From positions 1 to 64,000 of the forward strand of contig NZ_JACJGM010000007.1 in NCBI RefSeq assembly GCF_015024225.1: 64,000 nt of DNA. The letters run 5' to 3'. The stretch comes from Nocardioides lijunqiniae (GTDB taxonomy: Bacteria > Actinomycetota > Actinomycetes > Propionibacteriales > Nocardioidaceae). Positions 20,029 to 30,787 of this stretch are shown in pieces. The translations under genes and the position numbers were made by a program. Each line of letters starts with the position of its first letter. Position 1 is the first letter of the stretch. A model generated the notes under the pieces. The model did no database searches. It was not told the origin of the DNA and saw nothing but the letters and a program-made list of their open reading frames with translations.

Positions 20029-20907
20029 TCAGGCGGCGCTGATGACGTACGGCGCCAGGTCGGCGATCGACGTGCCGTAGCGGGCGCGGGTGGCGTCGTA
20101 CTCGCGGAGCACCCGGCGCTTCGTCGCCTCCCAGCGGTCGGGCTGGACGTCGGCCCAGGTGATCCGGGACATCCCGAGCTGGAAGCCGCAGATCCAGTCC
20201 TGGCGCCTCTTCTCGCGCCAGCGGACCAGCTCGGGGTCGACCGTGGCGACGCCGCCCAGCGTGGCCGGGCGGTACTTCAGCCTGCCGTCGAACTCCACGA
20301 CGTGCCGCCCGACGCGTACGTCGCACCAGGCCACCCGGGACCCGTCGCGGAGCCCGAACTGCGGCTCCACCGGGCCGACCCCGAGCTCGAGGACGAGGAG
20401 GCGGGTGAGTGACTCCGCGACGTTGTCGGCGCGGTGGTCGGCGAGCCCGACGGCCTCGCGGGCGAGCGTGACGTAGGGCCAGCAGGTCATGGGCGCGACG
20501 GCCTCCCACAGGTCGGCGCGCGACACCCCGAGCCGCAGCGCCGAGTCGCACGCCGCCAGACCATGGCGCAGCCCGTGCTCGCGGGCGATGTCGACGGCGG
20601 TGCGCGCCCGGTCGAGGGTCCAGATGCCGTCGATCTCGACCAGCTCCTCGGGGCGGTGCGGGGCGCGGTGGTGCTTGACACCGTGCTTGGTCCGACTGCC
20701 GACCACGCCGAAGCGCGTGATGTGGACGAGCTCGGGCGCGGCCGCCAGGATCGGCAGCCCGTGGGCGAGCGCGGCGGAGTCGTGGCTCATGACGTGCGGG
20801 ACGAGCATGTTGCGGCTGGCGGCGCGCGCCCGCAGCAGCGGCCTGCCGACGTGGACGTCGAGCGACTCCCAGAGGACCGCGGTCGGCGGGGCCAGGGCGC
20901 TTGTCAC
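20029..20907 (-). CDS. Nuclease-like protein of the AbiEi/DUF559-type actinobacterial family
   Basis: A 292-residue protein of a large actinobacterial group usually annotated as hypothetical, DUF559-like or AbiEi-like. The N-terminal half (SHDSAALAHGLPI, DRARTAVDIAREHG, ACDSALRLGVSRADL) follows the AbiEi-like antitoxin layout. The C-terminal half has a restriction-endonuclease-like core: AESLTRLLVLELG, then VAWCDVRVGRHVVEFDGRLKY, with an E...D...E-x-D-x-(R/K) order as in Vsr and DUF559 nucleases. No toxin partner is adjacent. REP-like inverted repeats flank it. GTG start. Confidence 0.72.
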   Translation of the reverse strand: MTSALAPPTAVLWESLDVHVGRPLLRARAASRNMLVPHVMSHDSAALAHGLPILAAAPELVHITRFGVVGSRTKHGVKHHRAPHRPEELVEIDGIWTLDRARTAVDIAREHGLRHGLAACDSALRLGVSRADLWEAVAPMTCWPYVTLAREAVGLADHRADNVAESLTRLLVLELGVGPVEPQFGLRDGSRVAWCDVRVGRHVVEFDGRLKYRPATLGGVATVDPELVRWREKRRQDWICGFQLGMSRITWADVQPDRWEATKRRVLREYDATRARYGTSIADLAPYVISAA

Positions 20908-20912
20908 GCTCA

Positions 20913-20974
20913 GTTATCCGCTCTGGCGCCCCCCTGCAGAGGTGCACCAGCGCGGATAACTCCGCGTTACAGCG
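20913..20974. repeat. Right REP-like repeat of the nuclease-like gene
   Basis: Arms 20913-20929 and 20944-20960 pair at 15 of 17 bases (outer GTTATCCGC/GCGGATAAC) around CCCCTGCAGAGG, and 20952-20974 is the inverted copy of 19947-19969. The hairpin lies just upstream of the GTG start of the nuclease-like gene. Confidence 0.8.
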
Positions 20975-21003
20975 GCAGGGACCCGCCACCCCCCAACGAA
21001 CGC

Positions 21004-21033
21004 TTGACAGTCGACGTCCCCGTCGGACAGACT
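21004..21033 (+). promoter_or_regulatory. Possible promoter of the ArsR-like regulator/MFS operon
   Basis: TTGACA (21004-21009) and CAGACT (21028-21033) are separated by 18 bp. The near inverted repeat CTCCCCAA/TTGGGAG (about 21032-21053) overlaps the region just upstream of the ATG and could be an autoregulatory site. Confidence 0.4.
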
Positions 21034-21057
21034 CCCCAACGACCATTGGGAGGTTCC

Positions 21058-21561
21058 ATGTCCGACGAGGACGACGTCAAGGCGCTGCGATCGACGGCGC
21101 ACCCGCTCCGGCTGCGGATCCTGTCGCTGCTGACCGCCTCCGAGCTCAGTGCGGCGGAGGTGGCGCGCGAGCTCGGGGTCACGCACGCCAACGCGTCCTA
21201 CCACCTGCGGGTGCTGCTGGACGCCGGCGAGGTCGTGGTCGCGGGCGAGGAGCGGATCCGCGGCGGGGTCGCGAAGCGCTACCGGCACCCGTGGCGCCAC
21301 GAGGACCACGACTACCGGCGCCGCGGGGTCGACATCCGCACGATGGCGCACGAGATGGTGCGCCGCATGGCGCTGCGCGAGACGACCGGAAGCGCCAACT
21401 TCACCGACGCCGAGCTGTGGGTCGAGCCCGAGGTGTGGGAGCGCGCCGTCCGGCTCCTGGTCGAGGCCTCCGAGCTGGTGCACGCCGAGGCCCGCCCCTC
21501 GCGCACCGAGGGCACCCGCCCGATCAGCCTGACCGTCGCGGCGTTCGGGATGACGTCGTGA
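21058..21561 (+). CDS. ArsR-like winged-helix transcriptional regulator
   Basis: A 167-residue regulator with an N-terminal winged helix: DVKALRSTAHPLRLRILSLLT, then SAAEVARELGVTHANASYHLRVLLDAGEV as the recognition region. The C-terminal half is a helical effector/dimer region of the YdfF-like kind with no obvious metal cysteines. ATG with GGGAGG upstream. Its stop overlaps the GTG start of the MFS gene, so it probably controls that transporter and itself. Confidence 0.9.
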   Translation: MSDEDDVKALRSTAHPLRLRILSLLTASELSAAEVARELGVTHANASYHLRVLLDAGEVVVAGEERIRGGVAKRYRHPWRHEDHDYRRRGVDIRTMAHEMVRRMALRETTGSANFTDAELWVEPEVWERAVRLLVEASELVHAEARPSRTEGTRPISLTVAAFGMTS

Positions 21562-22796
21562 GCCGCCCGTCCGCCCTCGCTCCGCTGCGCGAGCAGAACT
21601 TCCGCTGGTACTTCCTCGCCCGCATGGTCAACATGGCCGGCAGCACGATGGCCAGCGTCGCCCTGGCGTTCGCGGTGCTCGAGGTCAGCGACTCCCCCAG
21701 CGCCCTCGGCACCGTGCTGGCCGCGATGAGCATCCCGATGGTCGTCTTCCTGCTCGTCGGCGGCGTCGTCGCCGACCGGTTCGGGCGCACCCTGGTGATC
21801 CAGACCGCCAACGTCGTCTCCGGCCTGTGCCAGCTGTCGATCGCCGCGCTGGTGCTCGGCGGGCACGCGCAGGTCTGGCAGCTGGTGTGCCTGGCCGCCG
21901 TCATCGGGACGTCGTCGGCCATGAGCTTCCCCGCGCTCGCCAGCGTGCTGCCGCAGCTGGTGCCGCGCGAGCAGCTGCAGCAGGCCAACGTGCTGATCTC
22001 GATGATGCGAGGCACGCTGACGGTGATCGGCCCCTCGCTCGCCGGCATCCTGGTCGTCACGGCCGGACCGGGCTGGGCGCTCGCCGTCGACGGCACGACG
22101 TACCTCGTCTCGGCGGCGCTCCTGCTGCGGGTGAGGATCCCCGCTCCCGTACGCCGCCAGGACAAGCCCACGATGCTCGTCGAGCTGCGCGAGGGCTGGA
22201 CGGTCTTCCGCAGCACGACGTGGCTCTGGGTCGTCGTGCTGGCGTTCATGGCGCTCAACGCCATCCACTCCGGCGCGATCTCCACGCTCGGGCCGGTGCT
22301 GGCCAAGACCAGCGACCTCGGCGAGCGCGGCTGGGGGCTGGTGCTGTCGGCGGAGGCGGTCGGCCTCCTGCTGATGACGGTGGTCATGACGCGCGTGCGC
22401 CTGGAGCGCCCGCTGCTCTTCGGCATGCTGGGCATCGGCGCGCTGGCGCTGCCGATGATCATGCTCGGGTTGAACCCGCAGGTGGTGCCGGTCATGGCGG
22501 TGATGGTCCTGGCCGGCGCGGGCACGGAGGTGTTCAACCTCGGCTGGAACCTCGCGATGCAGGAGAACATCCCCGACGAGATGCTCTCGCGCGCCTACTC
22601 CTACGACGCCCTGGGGTCGTTCGTCGCGATCCCGGTCGGGCAGCTGCTGTTCGGACCGCTCGGCATGCACTTCGGCGTGCAGCAGGTGATCCTCGCCGGC
22701 GGCATCGCCTACGCGGCGATCGCGGGGATCACGCTGCTGTCGCGGTCGGTGCGCGACCTGCCGCGGGTCAGCACCACTTCCGACGCACCGCGTTGA
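21558..22796 (+). CDS. Major facilitator superfamily transporter (MFS_3/EntS-like)
   Basis: A 412-residue, 12-helix exporter. The loop GGVVADRFGRTLVI after helix 2 is the MFS A-motif, and the N-terminus LREQNFRWYFLARMVNMAG fits the EntS-like group that exports drugs or siderophores. Translation is coupled to the preceding regulator (GTGA). The last 29 bp overlap the convergent DUF1697 gene. Confidence 0.92.
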   Translation: MSRPSALAPLREQNFRWYFLARMVNMAGSTMASVALAFAVLEVSDSPSALGTVLAAMSIPMVVFLLVGGVVADRFGRTLVIQTANVVSGLCQLSIAALVLGGHAQVWQLVCLAAVIGTSSAMSFPALASVLPQLVPREQLQQANVLISMMRGTLTVIGPSLAGILVVTAGPGWALAVDGTTYLVSAALLLRVRIPAPVRRQDKPTMLVELREGWTVFRSTTWLWVVVLAFMALNAIHSGAISTLGPVLAKTSDLGERGWGLVLSAEAVGLLLMTVVMTRVRLERPLLFGMLGIGALALPMIMLGLNPQVVPVMAVMVLAGAGTEVFNLGWNLAMQENIPDEMLSRAYSYDALGSFVAIPVGQLLFGPLGMHFGVQQVILAGGIAYAAIAGITLLSRSVRDLPRVSTTSDAPR

Positions 22797-23298
22797 TGAC
22801 CGTCAGGTTGCGGTTGGTCGCCACGCCGAGCGCCTTCTCCACCGTCGCGTTGGTGGTCATGGAGTCCAGGTAGGTCTCGCCCACCAGCAGGTGCACCGCG
22901 CGGCCGCGGACGACGACCCGGTCGTCCGCGGTCGATCGGGCCTCCAGCAGCCGCGTGGTCTCGGGCGCCGGCTTCTCCTTGAGCAGCGACACGTAGTGGC
23001 GCCCCTCGTGCCCCTCGCCCAGCTCCGCGGCGTCGTCGGCCACCCGGCACAGCTCGGCCTGCGAGAACACGATCGTCGGCACCGCGAAGCCCTGCGACTC
23101 CAGGTAGGCCCGCTCGAGGGCCGCCTCGATCCGGGCCCGCGACCTCATCGACGTGACGAGCCGGACGTTGCCGGTGTTGATGTGGGTCTCGACGTCGCGG
23201 AAGCCGGCCGCCTCGGTCGCCGCGACGATCGCCGCCTTGGGGAACTTCCGGGTCGCGCCGAGGTTGATCGCCCGCAGGAACGCCACGTACGTCGCCAT
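22768..23298 (-). CDS. DUF1697 family protein
   Basis: A 176-residue protein of the DUF1697 family, common in bacteria and of unknown function. The N-terminus YVAFLRAINLGATRKFPKAAI and the later HINTGNVRLVT and LVGETYLDSM are the recurring motifs. It reads as a complete single domain with an ATG start and is convergent with the MFS gene. Confidence 0.9.
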   Translation of the reverse strand: MATYVAFLRAINLGATRKFPKAAIVAATEAAGFRDVETHINTGNVRLVTSMRSRARIEAALERAYLESQGFAVPTIVFSQAELCRVADDAAELGEGHEGRHYVSLLKEKPAPETTRLLEARSTADDRVVVRGRAVHLLVGETYLDSMTTNATVEKALGVATNRNLTVINAVRRKWC

Positions 23299-23331
23299 GG
23301 GCCCATCATGCCGCGGCGACGGCCGCGGCGC

Positions 23332-25522
<2,191 letters not shown>

Positions 25523-25531
<9 letters not shown>

Positions 25532-25573
25532 GGACCCAGCCTGGCGGTCCTTGCTGGGTCTGTCAACAAGACC
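25523..25573. promoter_or_regulatory. Candidate HxlR operators
   Basis: CTGGGTC-ATG-GACCCAG (25523-25539) is a perfect inverted repeat centred on the thioesterase ATG. CTGGGTC recurs at 25554-25560, and GGTCT-N7-AGACC (25557-25573) overlaps it just upstream of the HxlR -10. Together they look like a shared operator for the divergent pair. Confidence 0.6.
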
Positions 25574-25579
25574 TAGGGT
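25574..25579 (+). promoter_or_regulatory. Predicted leaderless -10 (TAGGGT) of the HxlR gene
   Basis: TAGGGT ends 6 bp before the ATG at 25586 and directly follows the GGTCT/AGACC inverted repeat, so a bound regulator would block it. Confidence 0.6.
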
Positions 25580-25585
25580 GGCGCC

Positions 25586-26104
25586 ATGACCAGCGACTCG
25601 GCCGACGCTCCCCCGGCCCTGGCGTTCGCCACCGACAACTGCACCGTGGGCCGCACCATGGAGATCCTCGGCGAGCACGGGACGATCGTGGTGCTGCGCG
25701 AGGTCTTCAACGGCGTACGGCGGTTCGACGACATGCGCCGCCACGCCGGCATGCCGCGCCAGGTCCTGACCAACCGGCTGGCCCTCCTCGTCGACCACGG
25801 CATCCTGCGCAAGCAGCCCTACCAGGTGCCGGGCGAGCGCGCGCGCCACGAGTACCGCCTCACCCCCAAGGGCCTCGACCTCTACCCCGTGATGGTGGCG
25901 CTCGCCGCCTGGGGCGACCGCTACCTCGCCGACCCGGAGGGCCCGCCGGTCGAGTTCGCCCACCGCGACTGCGGGGCCCGGATGACGCCGGTGCTGGAGT
26001 GCGACGCCGGCCACCGGGTCGAGGACGTGCGCGAGGTGGCGCCCCGGCCGGGTCCCGGGGTGCGCCCCCTGGCCCAGTCGATCGTTCAGCCGCGCGAGCG
26101 GTAG
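25586..26104 (+). CDS. HxlR-family transcriptional regulator
   Basis: A 172-residue winged-helix regulator: NCTVGRTMEILGEHGTIVVLREVFNGVRRFDDMRRHAGMPRQVLTNRLALLVDHGIL is the HxlR DNA-binding domain with its conserved early Cys. A C-terminal extension holds HRDCGARMTPVLECDAGH, a Cys/His pattern that could bind zinc. Probably autoregulated and controlling the divergent thioesterase. Its end overlaps the permease gene by 19 bp. Confidence 0.92.
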   Translation: MTSDSADAPPALAFATDNCTVGRTMEILGEHGTIVVLREVFNGVRRFDDMRRHAGMPRQVLTNRLALLVDHGILRKQPYQVPGERARHEYRLTPKGLDLYPVMVALAAWGDRYLADPEGPPVEFAHRDCGARMTPVLECDAGHRVEDVREVAPRPGPGVRPLAQSIVQPRER

Positions 26105-28191
26105 AGCAGGTAGACGAAGTACGGCGCGCCGATCGCGGCGACCACCAGCCCCGCCGGCACCTGCGCCGGCGCGATCGCCGTACGGCCGATGGTGTCGGCC
26201 AGGCTCAGCAGCACCGCCCCCAGGAGCACCGCGACGGGCACCACCCGCAGGTGGCGGCCGGAGACCAGCGCGCGGGCGGCGTGCGGCGCGACCAGCCCGA
26301 TGAAGGCGACCACGCCGACGGCGGAGACGGCCGTCGAGGTCAGGACGGCCGCGCCGAGGAGCGCCACGACCCGCACGCGCTCGAGCCGGATGCCGACCAG
26401 GCGCGGGGTGTCGTCGTCCAGCGAGAGGAGGTCGAGCTCGCGGTGGGCGAGCCACACGAGCGGCAGCGCGACCAGCAGCGCGACGAGCACCGGGACGACC
26501 TGCGGCCACTGCCGGTCGTAGGTCGAGCCGGACATCCAGGTGAAGAACTTCGGGGTGTCCCACGGGTTGGCCCGCACCAGCAGCAGCGCGGTCACCGCCG
26601 CCGTGAGCGAGGCGACGCCGACGCCGACGAGCACGAGGCGGTCGGAGTCCAGGCCCCGGCGCCAGCTCAGGCCGTAGACGACCGCGAAGGCGAGCAGTGC
26701 GCCGCCACCGGCCGCGAGCGAGATCGTGGAGGTGGAGGCGAGGCCGGCGGTCGCCGTGACCACGATGACGCCGCCGAGGCCGGCACCGCCGGTGATGCCG
26801 AGGATGCCGGGCTCCGCCAGCGGGTTGCGGCAGACCGCCTGGATGACCGTGCCCGACAGCGCGAGCGCCGCTCCGCCGAGCAGCGCGGCAGCGACGCGCG
26901 GCGCGCGCTCGTCCATCGCGAACTCCACGACCGGCACGGCGTTGCCGCTCGCCCAATTGACGAGGTCGCCCACCAGCAGCCAGGTGTAGCCGGCCATCAG
27001 CCCCAGCAGCAGCGCACCGAGGGTGAGGGCCGCCAGCAGCACGATCACCAGGACCGCGCGCAGTCGCCCGTGGCGTCGACCGGCGCGGGCGGTGGCAGGA
27101 CGGCGGGTCGGCCCGGCGTCGCGCGCCTGGCGGGCCAGGACGACCAGCACCACCGCGCCGAGGATCGTGGTGGTGACCCCCGTCGGCACGCGCAGGGCCT
27201 CCTCGGGCGTCAGCGCGGCGCGCATCAAGGCGTCCGCGAGCAGGACGATCAGCGCACCGGTCAGCCCCGACAGCGGGACCAGGACGGCGTGGCGCTGCAC
27301 GGACGGCACGACCCGGGCCGTGAGCCGGACGGCCGCCGGGGCGCAGAGGCCGACGAAGCCGATGGGCCCGGCCAGCGACACCGCGCACGCGCAGAGCACG
27401 ACCGCGACGACGGTGCCCAGCACCCGCGTACGGCGCACGCGCACGCCGAGCACGCTGGCGGTGTCGTCGCCCAGCGCCAGGAGGTCGAGCCGGCGCGACA
27501 GCAGCAGGGCGGCGCCCAGCGACACGGCGACCAGGGGCCACATCTGCTGCACGCCCTGCATCCCGAGCTGGGTCAGGGTGCCGTTGCCCCAGGCGTAGAG
27601 GCCGGTCGTCTCCTGGTCGAAGAGCAGCAGCATCGCCCCGGCCGCCGCCTGGAGGCCCATGGCCAGGGCGGAGCCGGCGAGGATCAGGCGGGTCGTCGAC
27701 GCCGCCCCGCCCCCGGCCAGCAGCAGGACCAGCGCGGCCGCGGCCAGCCCGCCCACGAAGACCACGAGGCTGTCGCCGAGGAACGGCAGCGTCAGACCGA
27801 GGGCGGCGGCCAGCGTCGCGGCGAAGTAGGCGCCGGCGTTGACCGCCAGCGTGTCCGGCGAGGCCAGGGCGTTGCGCGCCAGCGACTGGAAGAGCGCGCC
27901 CGCCGCGCCGAGGGCGACCCCGACCAGCAGCCCGGCGAGCATCCGCGGCAGCCGCGAGGAGACCAGGACGTCCCAGGTGGCGTCGTCGCCCCGGCCCACG
28001 GCCAGGCGGGCCAGGTCGCCGGCGCCGATGCCGGAGGTGCCCTGCGTGACGTGCCACCCGGCCACCACGACCAGCGCCGTGGTGACCAGCGCGAGCACGC
28101 CGGCCGCCCCGAGCGCGCCACGAGCCCCGACGGTCTCCAGCGGAGAGTCGTCGGGGTCCGTGACGGTGGCGGTGCGGTCGAGCAGCGTCAC
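26086..28191 (-). CDS. Iron-siderophore ABC permease, two FecCD domains fused
   Basis: A 701-residue membrane protein of about 20 helices made from two complete FecCD/BtuC-type permeases in tandem (about 1-350 and 370-701), as in FhuB. Each half has the coupling region (SLAGPIGFVGLCAPAAVRL and SAVGVVAFIGLVAPHAARAL) and the SSRLPRMLAG or DERAPRVAAAL entry. It imports ferric siderophores with the binding protein and ATPase just upstream. GTG start 1 bp after the binding-protein stop. Confidence 0.94.
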   Translation of the reverse strand: MTLLDRTATVTDPDDSPLETVGARGALGAAGVLALVTTALVVVAGWHVTQGTSGIGAGDLARLAVGRGDDATWDVLVSSRLPRMLAGLLVGVALGAAGALFQSLARNALASPDTLAVNAGAYFAATLAAALGLTLPFLGDSLVVFVGGLAAAALVLLLAGGGAASTTRLILAGSALAMGLQAAAGAMLLLFDQETTGLYAWGNGTLTQLGMQGVQQMWPLVAVSLGAALLLSRRLDLLALGDDTASVLGVRVRRTRVLGTVVAVVLCACAVSLAGPIGFVGLCAPAAVRLTARVVPSVQRHAVLVPLSGLTGALIVLLADALMRAALTPEEALRVPTGVTTTILGAVVLVVLARQARDAGPTRRPATARAGRRHGRLRAVLVIVLLAALTLGALLLGLMAGYTWLLVGDLVNWASGNAVPVVEFAMDERAPRVAAALLGGAALALSGTVIQAVCRNPLAEPGILGITGGAGLGGVIVVTATAGLASTSTISLAAGGGALLAFAVVYGLSWRRGLDSDRLVLVGVGVASLTAAVTALLLVRANPWDTPKFFTWMSGSTYDRQWPQVVPVLVALLVALPLVWLAHRELDLLSLDDDTPRLVGIRLERVRVVALLGAAVLTSTAVSAVGVVAFIGLVAPHAARALVSGRHLRVVPVAVLLGAVLLSLADTIGRTAIAPAQVPAGLVVAAIGAPYFVYLLYRSRG

Positions 28192-28192
28192 G

Positions 28193-29185
28193 TCAGGCGA
28201 TGCCCTCGACGAACGCGTCGATGATCTGCTCGCCCGAGCGGGGACCGCCGAAGGTCCAGATGCCCTCGGGGAACGCCGCGAGGCGGTCCTGCTTGACGAA
28301 CTCCGCCGACTCCCAGGCGGCGTTGTCCTTGAGCTTGGGCAGCCAGGTGTCCGACTCCAGCGCGGTGTAGAAGAGGTTGACGTCGCCGGCCTGGGCGATG
28401 CCCTCGACGTCGGTGGAGCCCAGACCGTAGGCCGGGTCGACCTCGCCGTCCCAGGCGTTGGTCAGGCCGATGGCCTCGCCGAGCTCACCGACGTAGGAGC
28501 CCTGCCCGAACGGGCGGATCGAGATGGTCGAGCCCTGCACGTAGGCGTCGGCGTAGACGAACTCGGTGCTCTCGGGGGCGGCGTCGGCGACGGCCTTCTT
28601 GGCCTCCTCGACGCTCTGGTCGAACTCCTCGAGCACGTCGGCGGCCTCGTCGTCCTTGCCCACGGCCTGGCCGATCAGCGTGAAGGTGTCCTTCATCTGC
28701 TTGATCGGGTCCTTGGCGTCGGCGCCGAGGAGGGCCAGCACCGGGACGTCGTACTCCTCGAGCTTCTTCACGACCTCGTCGTCGGGGCCGTAGACCTCGA
28801 GGACGACCAGGTCGGGGTCGGTCTGGTAGATCGCGTCGTAGTTGGGCTCACCGCGCAGGCCGACGTCGGTGACGGAGTCGCCGAGGTCCTCGGCCGTGTC
28901 CCACTGGGAGAAGCCCTTCGGGTCGGCGACGCCGACCGGCTCCACGCCGAGGGTCAGCAGGTCCTCGGTCATCTGCCACTCCAGCGAGACGACCTTGGTC
29001 GCCGGACCGGGCAGCTCGACGGTGCGGCCCGCGCCGTCGGTGAGGGTGATCGGACCCGCGTCGGCGCTGGCGGCCGCGTCCTGGTCCTGCTCGTCGGCCT
29101 CGTCGGCCGACGGCTGCGAGCTCCCGCAGGCGGCGAGCACGAGCAGCGAGGCCGCGGCCAGGGCGGTGGTGAAGGTCCTTCTCAT
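28193..29185 (-). CDS. Iron-siderophore ABC transporter substrate-binding lipoprotein
   Basis: A 330-residue lipoprotein. The lipobox LVLAAC gives Cys20, followed by an acidic linker and a type III periplasmic-binding fold: VSLEWQMTEDLLTLGVEPVGVAD, PNYDAIYQTDPDLVVLE and GIWTFGGPRSGEQIIDAFV. It binds ferric siderophore outside the membrane. ATG overlaps the ATPase stop (ATGA). Second gene of the importer operon controlled by the iron box at 30041-30059. Confidence 0.94.
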   Translation of the reverse strand: MRRTFTTALAAASLLVLAACGSSQPSADEADEQDQDAAASADAGPITLTDGAGRTVELPGPATKVVSLEWQMTEDLLTLGVEPVGVADPKGFSQWDTAEDLGDSVTDVGLRGEPNYDAIYQTDPDLVVLEVYGPDDEVVKKLEEYDVPVLALLGADAKDPIKQMKDTFTLIGQAVGKDDEAADVLEEFDQSVEEAKKAVADAAPESTEFVYADAYVQGSTISIRPFGQGSYVGELGEAIGLTNAWDGEVDPAYGLGSTDVEGIAQAGDVNLFYTALESDTWLPKLKDNAAWESAEFVKQDRLAAFPEGIWTFGGPRSGEQIIDAFVEGIA

Positions 29186-30036
29186 GAAGCGGTCCTGTCG
29201 TCGGTGAGAGCGGGCGCCGCAGGGGTGCGACGCCGGTGGTGGCGCCCGCGCGGCTGGGTGCGCACGAGCCCGGTGGTGGGGTCGAGGGACGTCTCGATGG
29301 GCAGTCCGTAGACCTCCGAGAGGAGGTCGCCGGACAGGACGTCGGCAGGGTCGCCGGAGGCGCGCACGCGCCCCCGGTGGAGGAGCACGACCGCGTCGGC
29401 GACGGCCGCGGCCTGGTCGAGGTCGTGCAGGACCAGCCCGAGCGCGACACCGTGGTCGTCGGCCAGGTCGCGCACCAGGTCGAGGATCTCGACCTGGTAG
29501 CGCAGGTCCAGGTGGTTGGTGGGCTCGTCGAGGAGCAGCACCCCGGTCTCCTGGGCCAGGCAGGTGGCCAGCCACACGCGCTGGATCTCGCCGCCGGACA
29601 GCTCGTCGACGGCGCGGTCGGCCATCGACGTGATGCCGGTGACCCCGGTGGCCCAGTCGATCGCCGTGCGGTCGGCGGCGGACAGGGCTCCGAAGCGCTT
29701 GCGGTGGGGGTGGCGTCCGAACGCGACGACGTCGCGCACGGTCATCCCCGACGGGTGCGGACGCGACTGCGAGAGCATCGTGACCCGCCGCGCGAAGTCC
29801 TTGGCGCTCAGCGCGTGCGCCGAGGCGCCGTCGTCGAGGGTGACGTGGCCGTCCTCCACGCGGTGCAGGCGCGCCATCGCCCGCAGCAGCGTCGACTTGC
29901 CGCTGCCGTTGGGCCCGACGAGCGCCGTGACCCGGCCCGGCTCCAGCGCCAGGGAGGCCGCGTGCACGACGGCGACGTCGCGGTAGCCGAGGGTCAGCGC
30001 CTCGCCGCTCAGCGCCGGACGGGGGTCGGTGGTCAC
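29182..30036 (-). CDS. Iron-siderophore ABC transporter ATPase
   Basis: A 284-residue FepC/FhuC-type ATPase. Walker A GPNGSGKS is at 41-48, signature LSGGE at 146-150, Walker B LLLDEP at 167-172 and the H-loop in LVLHDLDQA. A basic C-terminal tail (RGRHHRRR) is unusual. It is the first gene of ATPase-binding protein-permease. The GTG start lies 6 bp from a -10 (TAACCT) embedded in an iron box. Confidence 0.95.
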   Translation of the reverse strand: MTTDPRPALSGEALTLGYRDVAVVHAASLALEPGRVTALVGPNGSGKSTLLRAMARLHRVEDGHVTLDDGASAHALSAKDFARRVTMLSQSRPHPSGMTVRDVVAFGRHPHRKRFGALSAADRTAIDWATGVTGITSMADRAVDELSGGEIQRVWLATCLAQETGVLLLDEPTNHLDLRYQVEILDLVRDLADDHGVALGLVLHDLDQAAAVADAVVLLHRGRVRASGDPADVLSGDLLSEVYGLPIETSLDPTTGLVRTQPRGRHHRRRTPAAPALTDDRTAS

Positions 30037-30040
30037 CGGG

Positions 30041-30059
30041 TGAGGTTAGCCTTACCTAG
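30041..30059. promoter_or_regulatory. DtxR/IdeR iron box of the siderophore importer
   Basis: TGAGGTTAGCCTTACCTAG matches the 19-bp TWAGGTTAGSCTWACCTWA consensus at 16 positions. The predicted -10 TAACCT (minus strand 30048-30043) lies inside it, 6 bp before the GTG, so iron-loaded regulator should block transcription. Confidence 0.88.
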
Positions 30060-30128
30060 CCGTCCTCGACCAGTCGGCCGGATCCGATGAGACGCAGGCC
30101 ACTCGCCTTGGCCAGTCAGCTCGGACAT

Positions 30129-30764
30129 TCACCCCAGGTGCTGGGCCACGCGGGTGGCCGCCTCGACGACCTGCGGCCCGACCACCGCCTCGTCGAGCTC
30201 GCCGAGCGTGACGATGCCGATGCTGGCCTCGAGCCCGGCGACGCCCAGCACGGGAGCGGCGAGACCGCGGGCGCCCGCCTGCAGCTCCCCCGCCGTCACG
30301 ACGTACGGCGTGCCGTCGCCCGCGCGCCCCGCCAGCAGCGCCCGGCCCGCGGCCCCCTGCTCCAGCGGGTGCCGCGAGCCGACCCGGTAGCTCACGTGGA
30401 AGTCGGTCCACGACGGCTCGACGACCGCCAGGGCCAGCGCCTCGTCGCCCTCGGCGACGGTCAGGTGGGCCGTCGAGCCCACCGACTCGGCGAGCTCGCG
30501 CAGCACGGGGACGGCGACGTCGCGCACGAGCGGGTGCACCGCGGCCGCGAGGTGCAGCATGCCGAGCCCGACGTGCAGGCGACCTCGCGAGCTGCGGCGC
30601 ACGAGCGCGTGCTGCTCGAGCGTGCTCACCAAGCGGTAGACGACGGTCCGGTTGACGTCGAGACGCGCCGCCAGCTCGGTGACGGTCAAACCGTCCGGCG
30701 CCGACGCCAGCACCGACAGGACGCGCAGGCCCCGGTCCAGGGTCTGGGACGTCTCGACGGGCAT
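30129..30764 (-). CDS. IclR-family transcriptional regulator
   Basis: A 211-residue regulator. The N-terminal winged helix (DRGLRVLSVLASAPDGLTVTELAARLDVNRTVVYRLVSTLEQHALV) and the effector domain ending QVVEAATRVAQHLG fit IclR, though the ligand domain is shorter than the usual 180 residues. ATG at 30764 with a leaderless -10 seven bases upstream. It stands next to the siderophore importer but has its own promoter; its target is not evident. Confidence 0.88.
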   Translation of the reverse strand: MPVETSQTLDRGLRVLSVLASAPDGLTVTELAARLDVNRTVVYRLVSTLEQHALVRRSSRGRLHVGLGMLHLAAAVHPLVRDVAVPVLRELAESVGSTAHLTVAEGDEALALAVVEPSWTDFHVSYRVGSRHPLEQGAAGRALLAGRAGDGTPYVVTAGELQAGARGLAAPVLGVAGLEASIGIVTLGELDEAVVGPQVVEAATRVAQHLG

Positions 30765-30771
30765 GGCGCCC

Positions 30772-30777
30772 AGCCTA
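30772..30777 (-). promoter_or_regulatory. Predicted leaderless -10 (TAGGCT) of the IclR gene
   Basis: TAGGCT on the minus strand lies 7 bp before the ATG at 30764 and supports that start over longer in-frame alternatives. Confidence 0.55.
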
Positions 30778-30787
30778 GGGTCGCGCC

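Noticed and set aside
20029..20907. Complete type IV toxin-antitoxin pair
   Set aside because: Only the AbiEi-like/nuclease-like gene is present; no AbiEii-type nucleotidyltransferase is adjacent.
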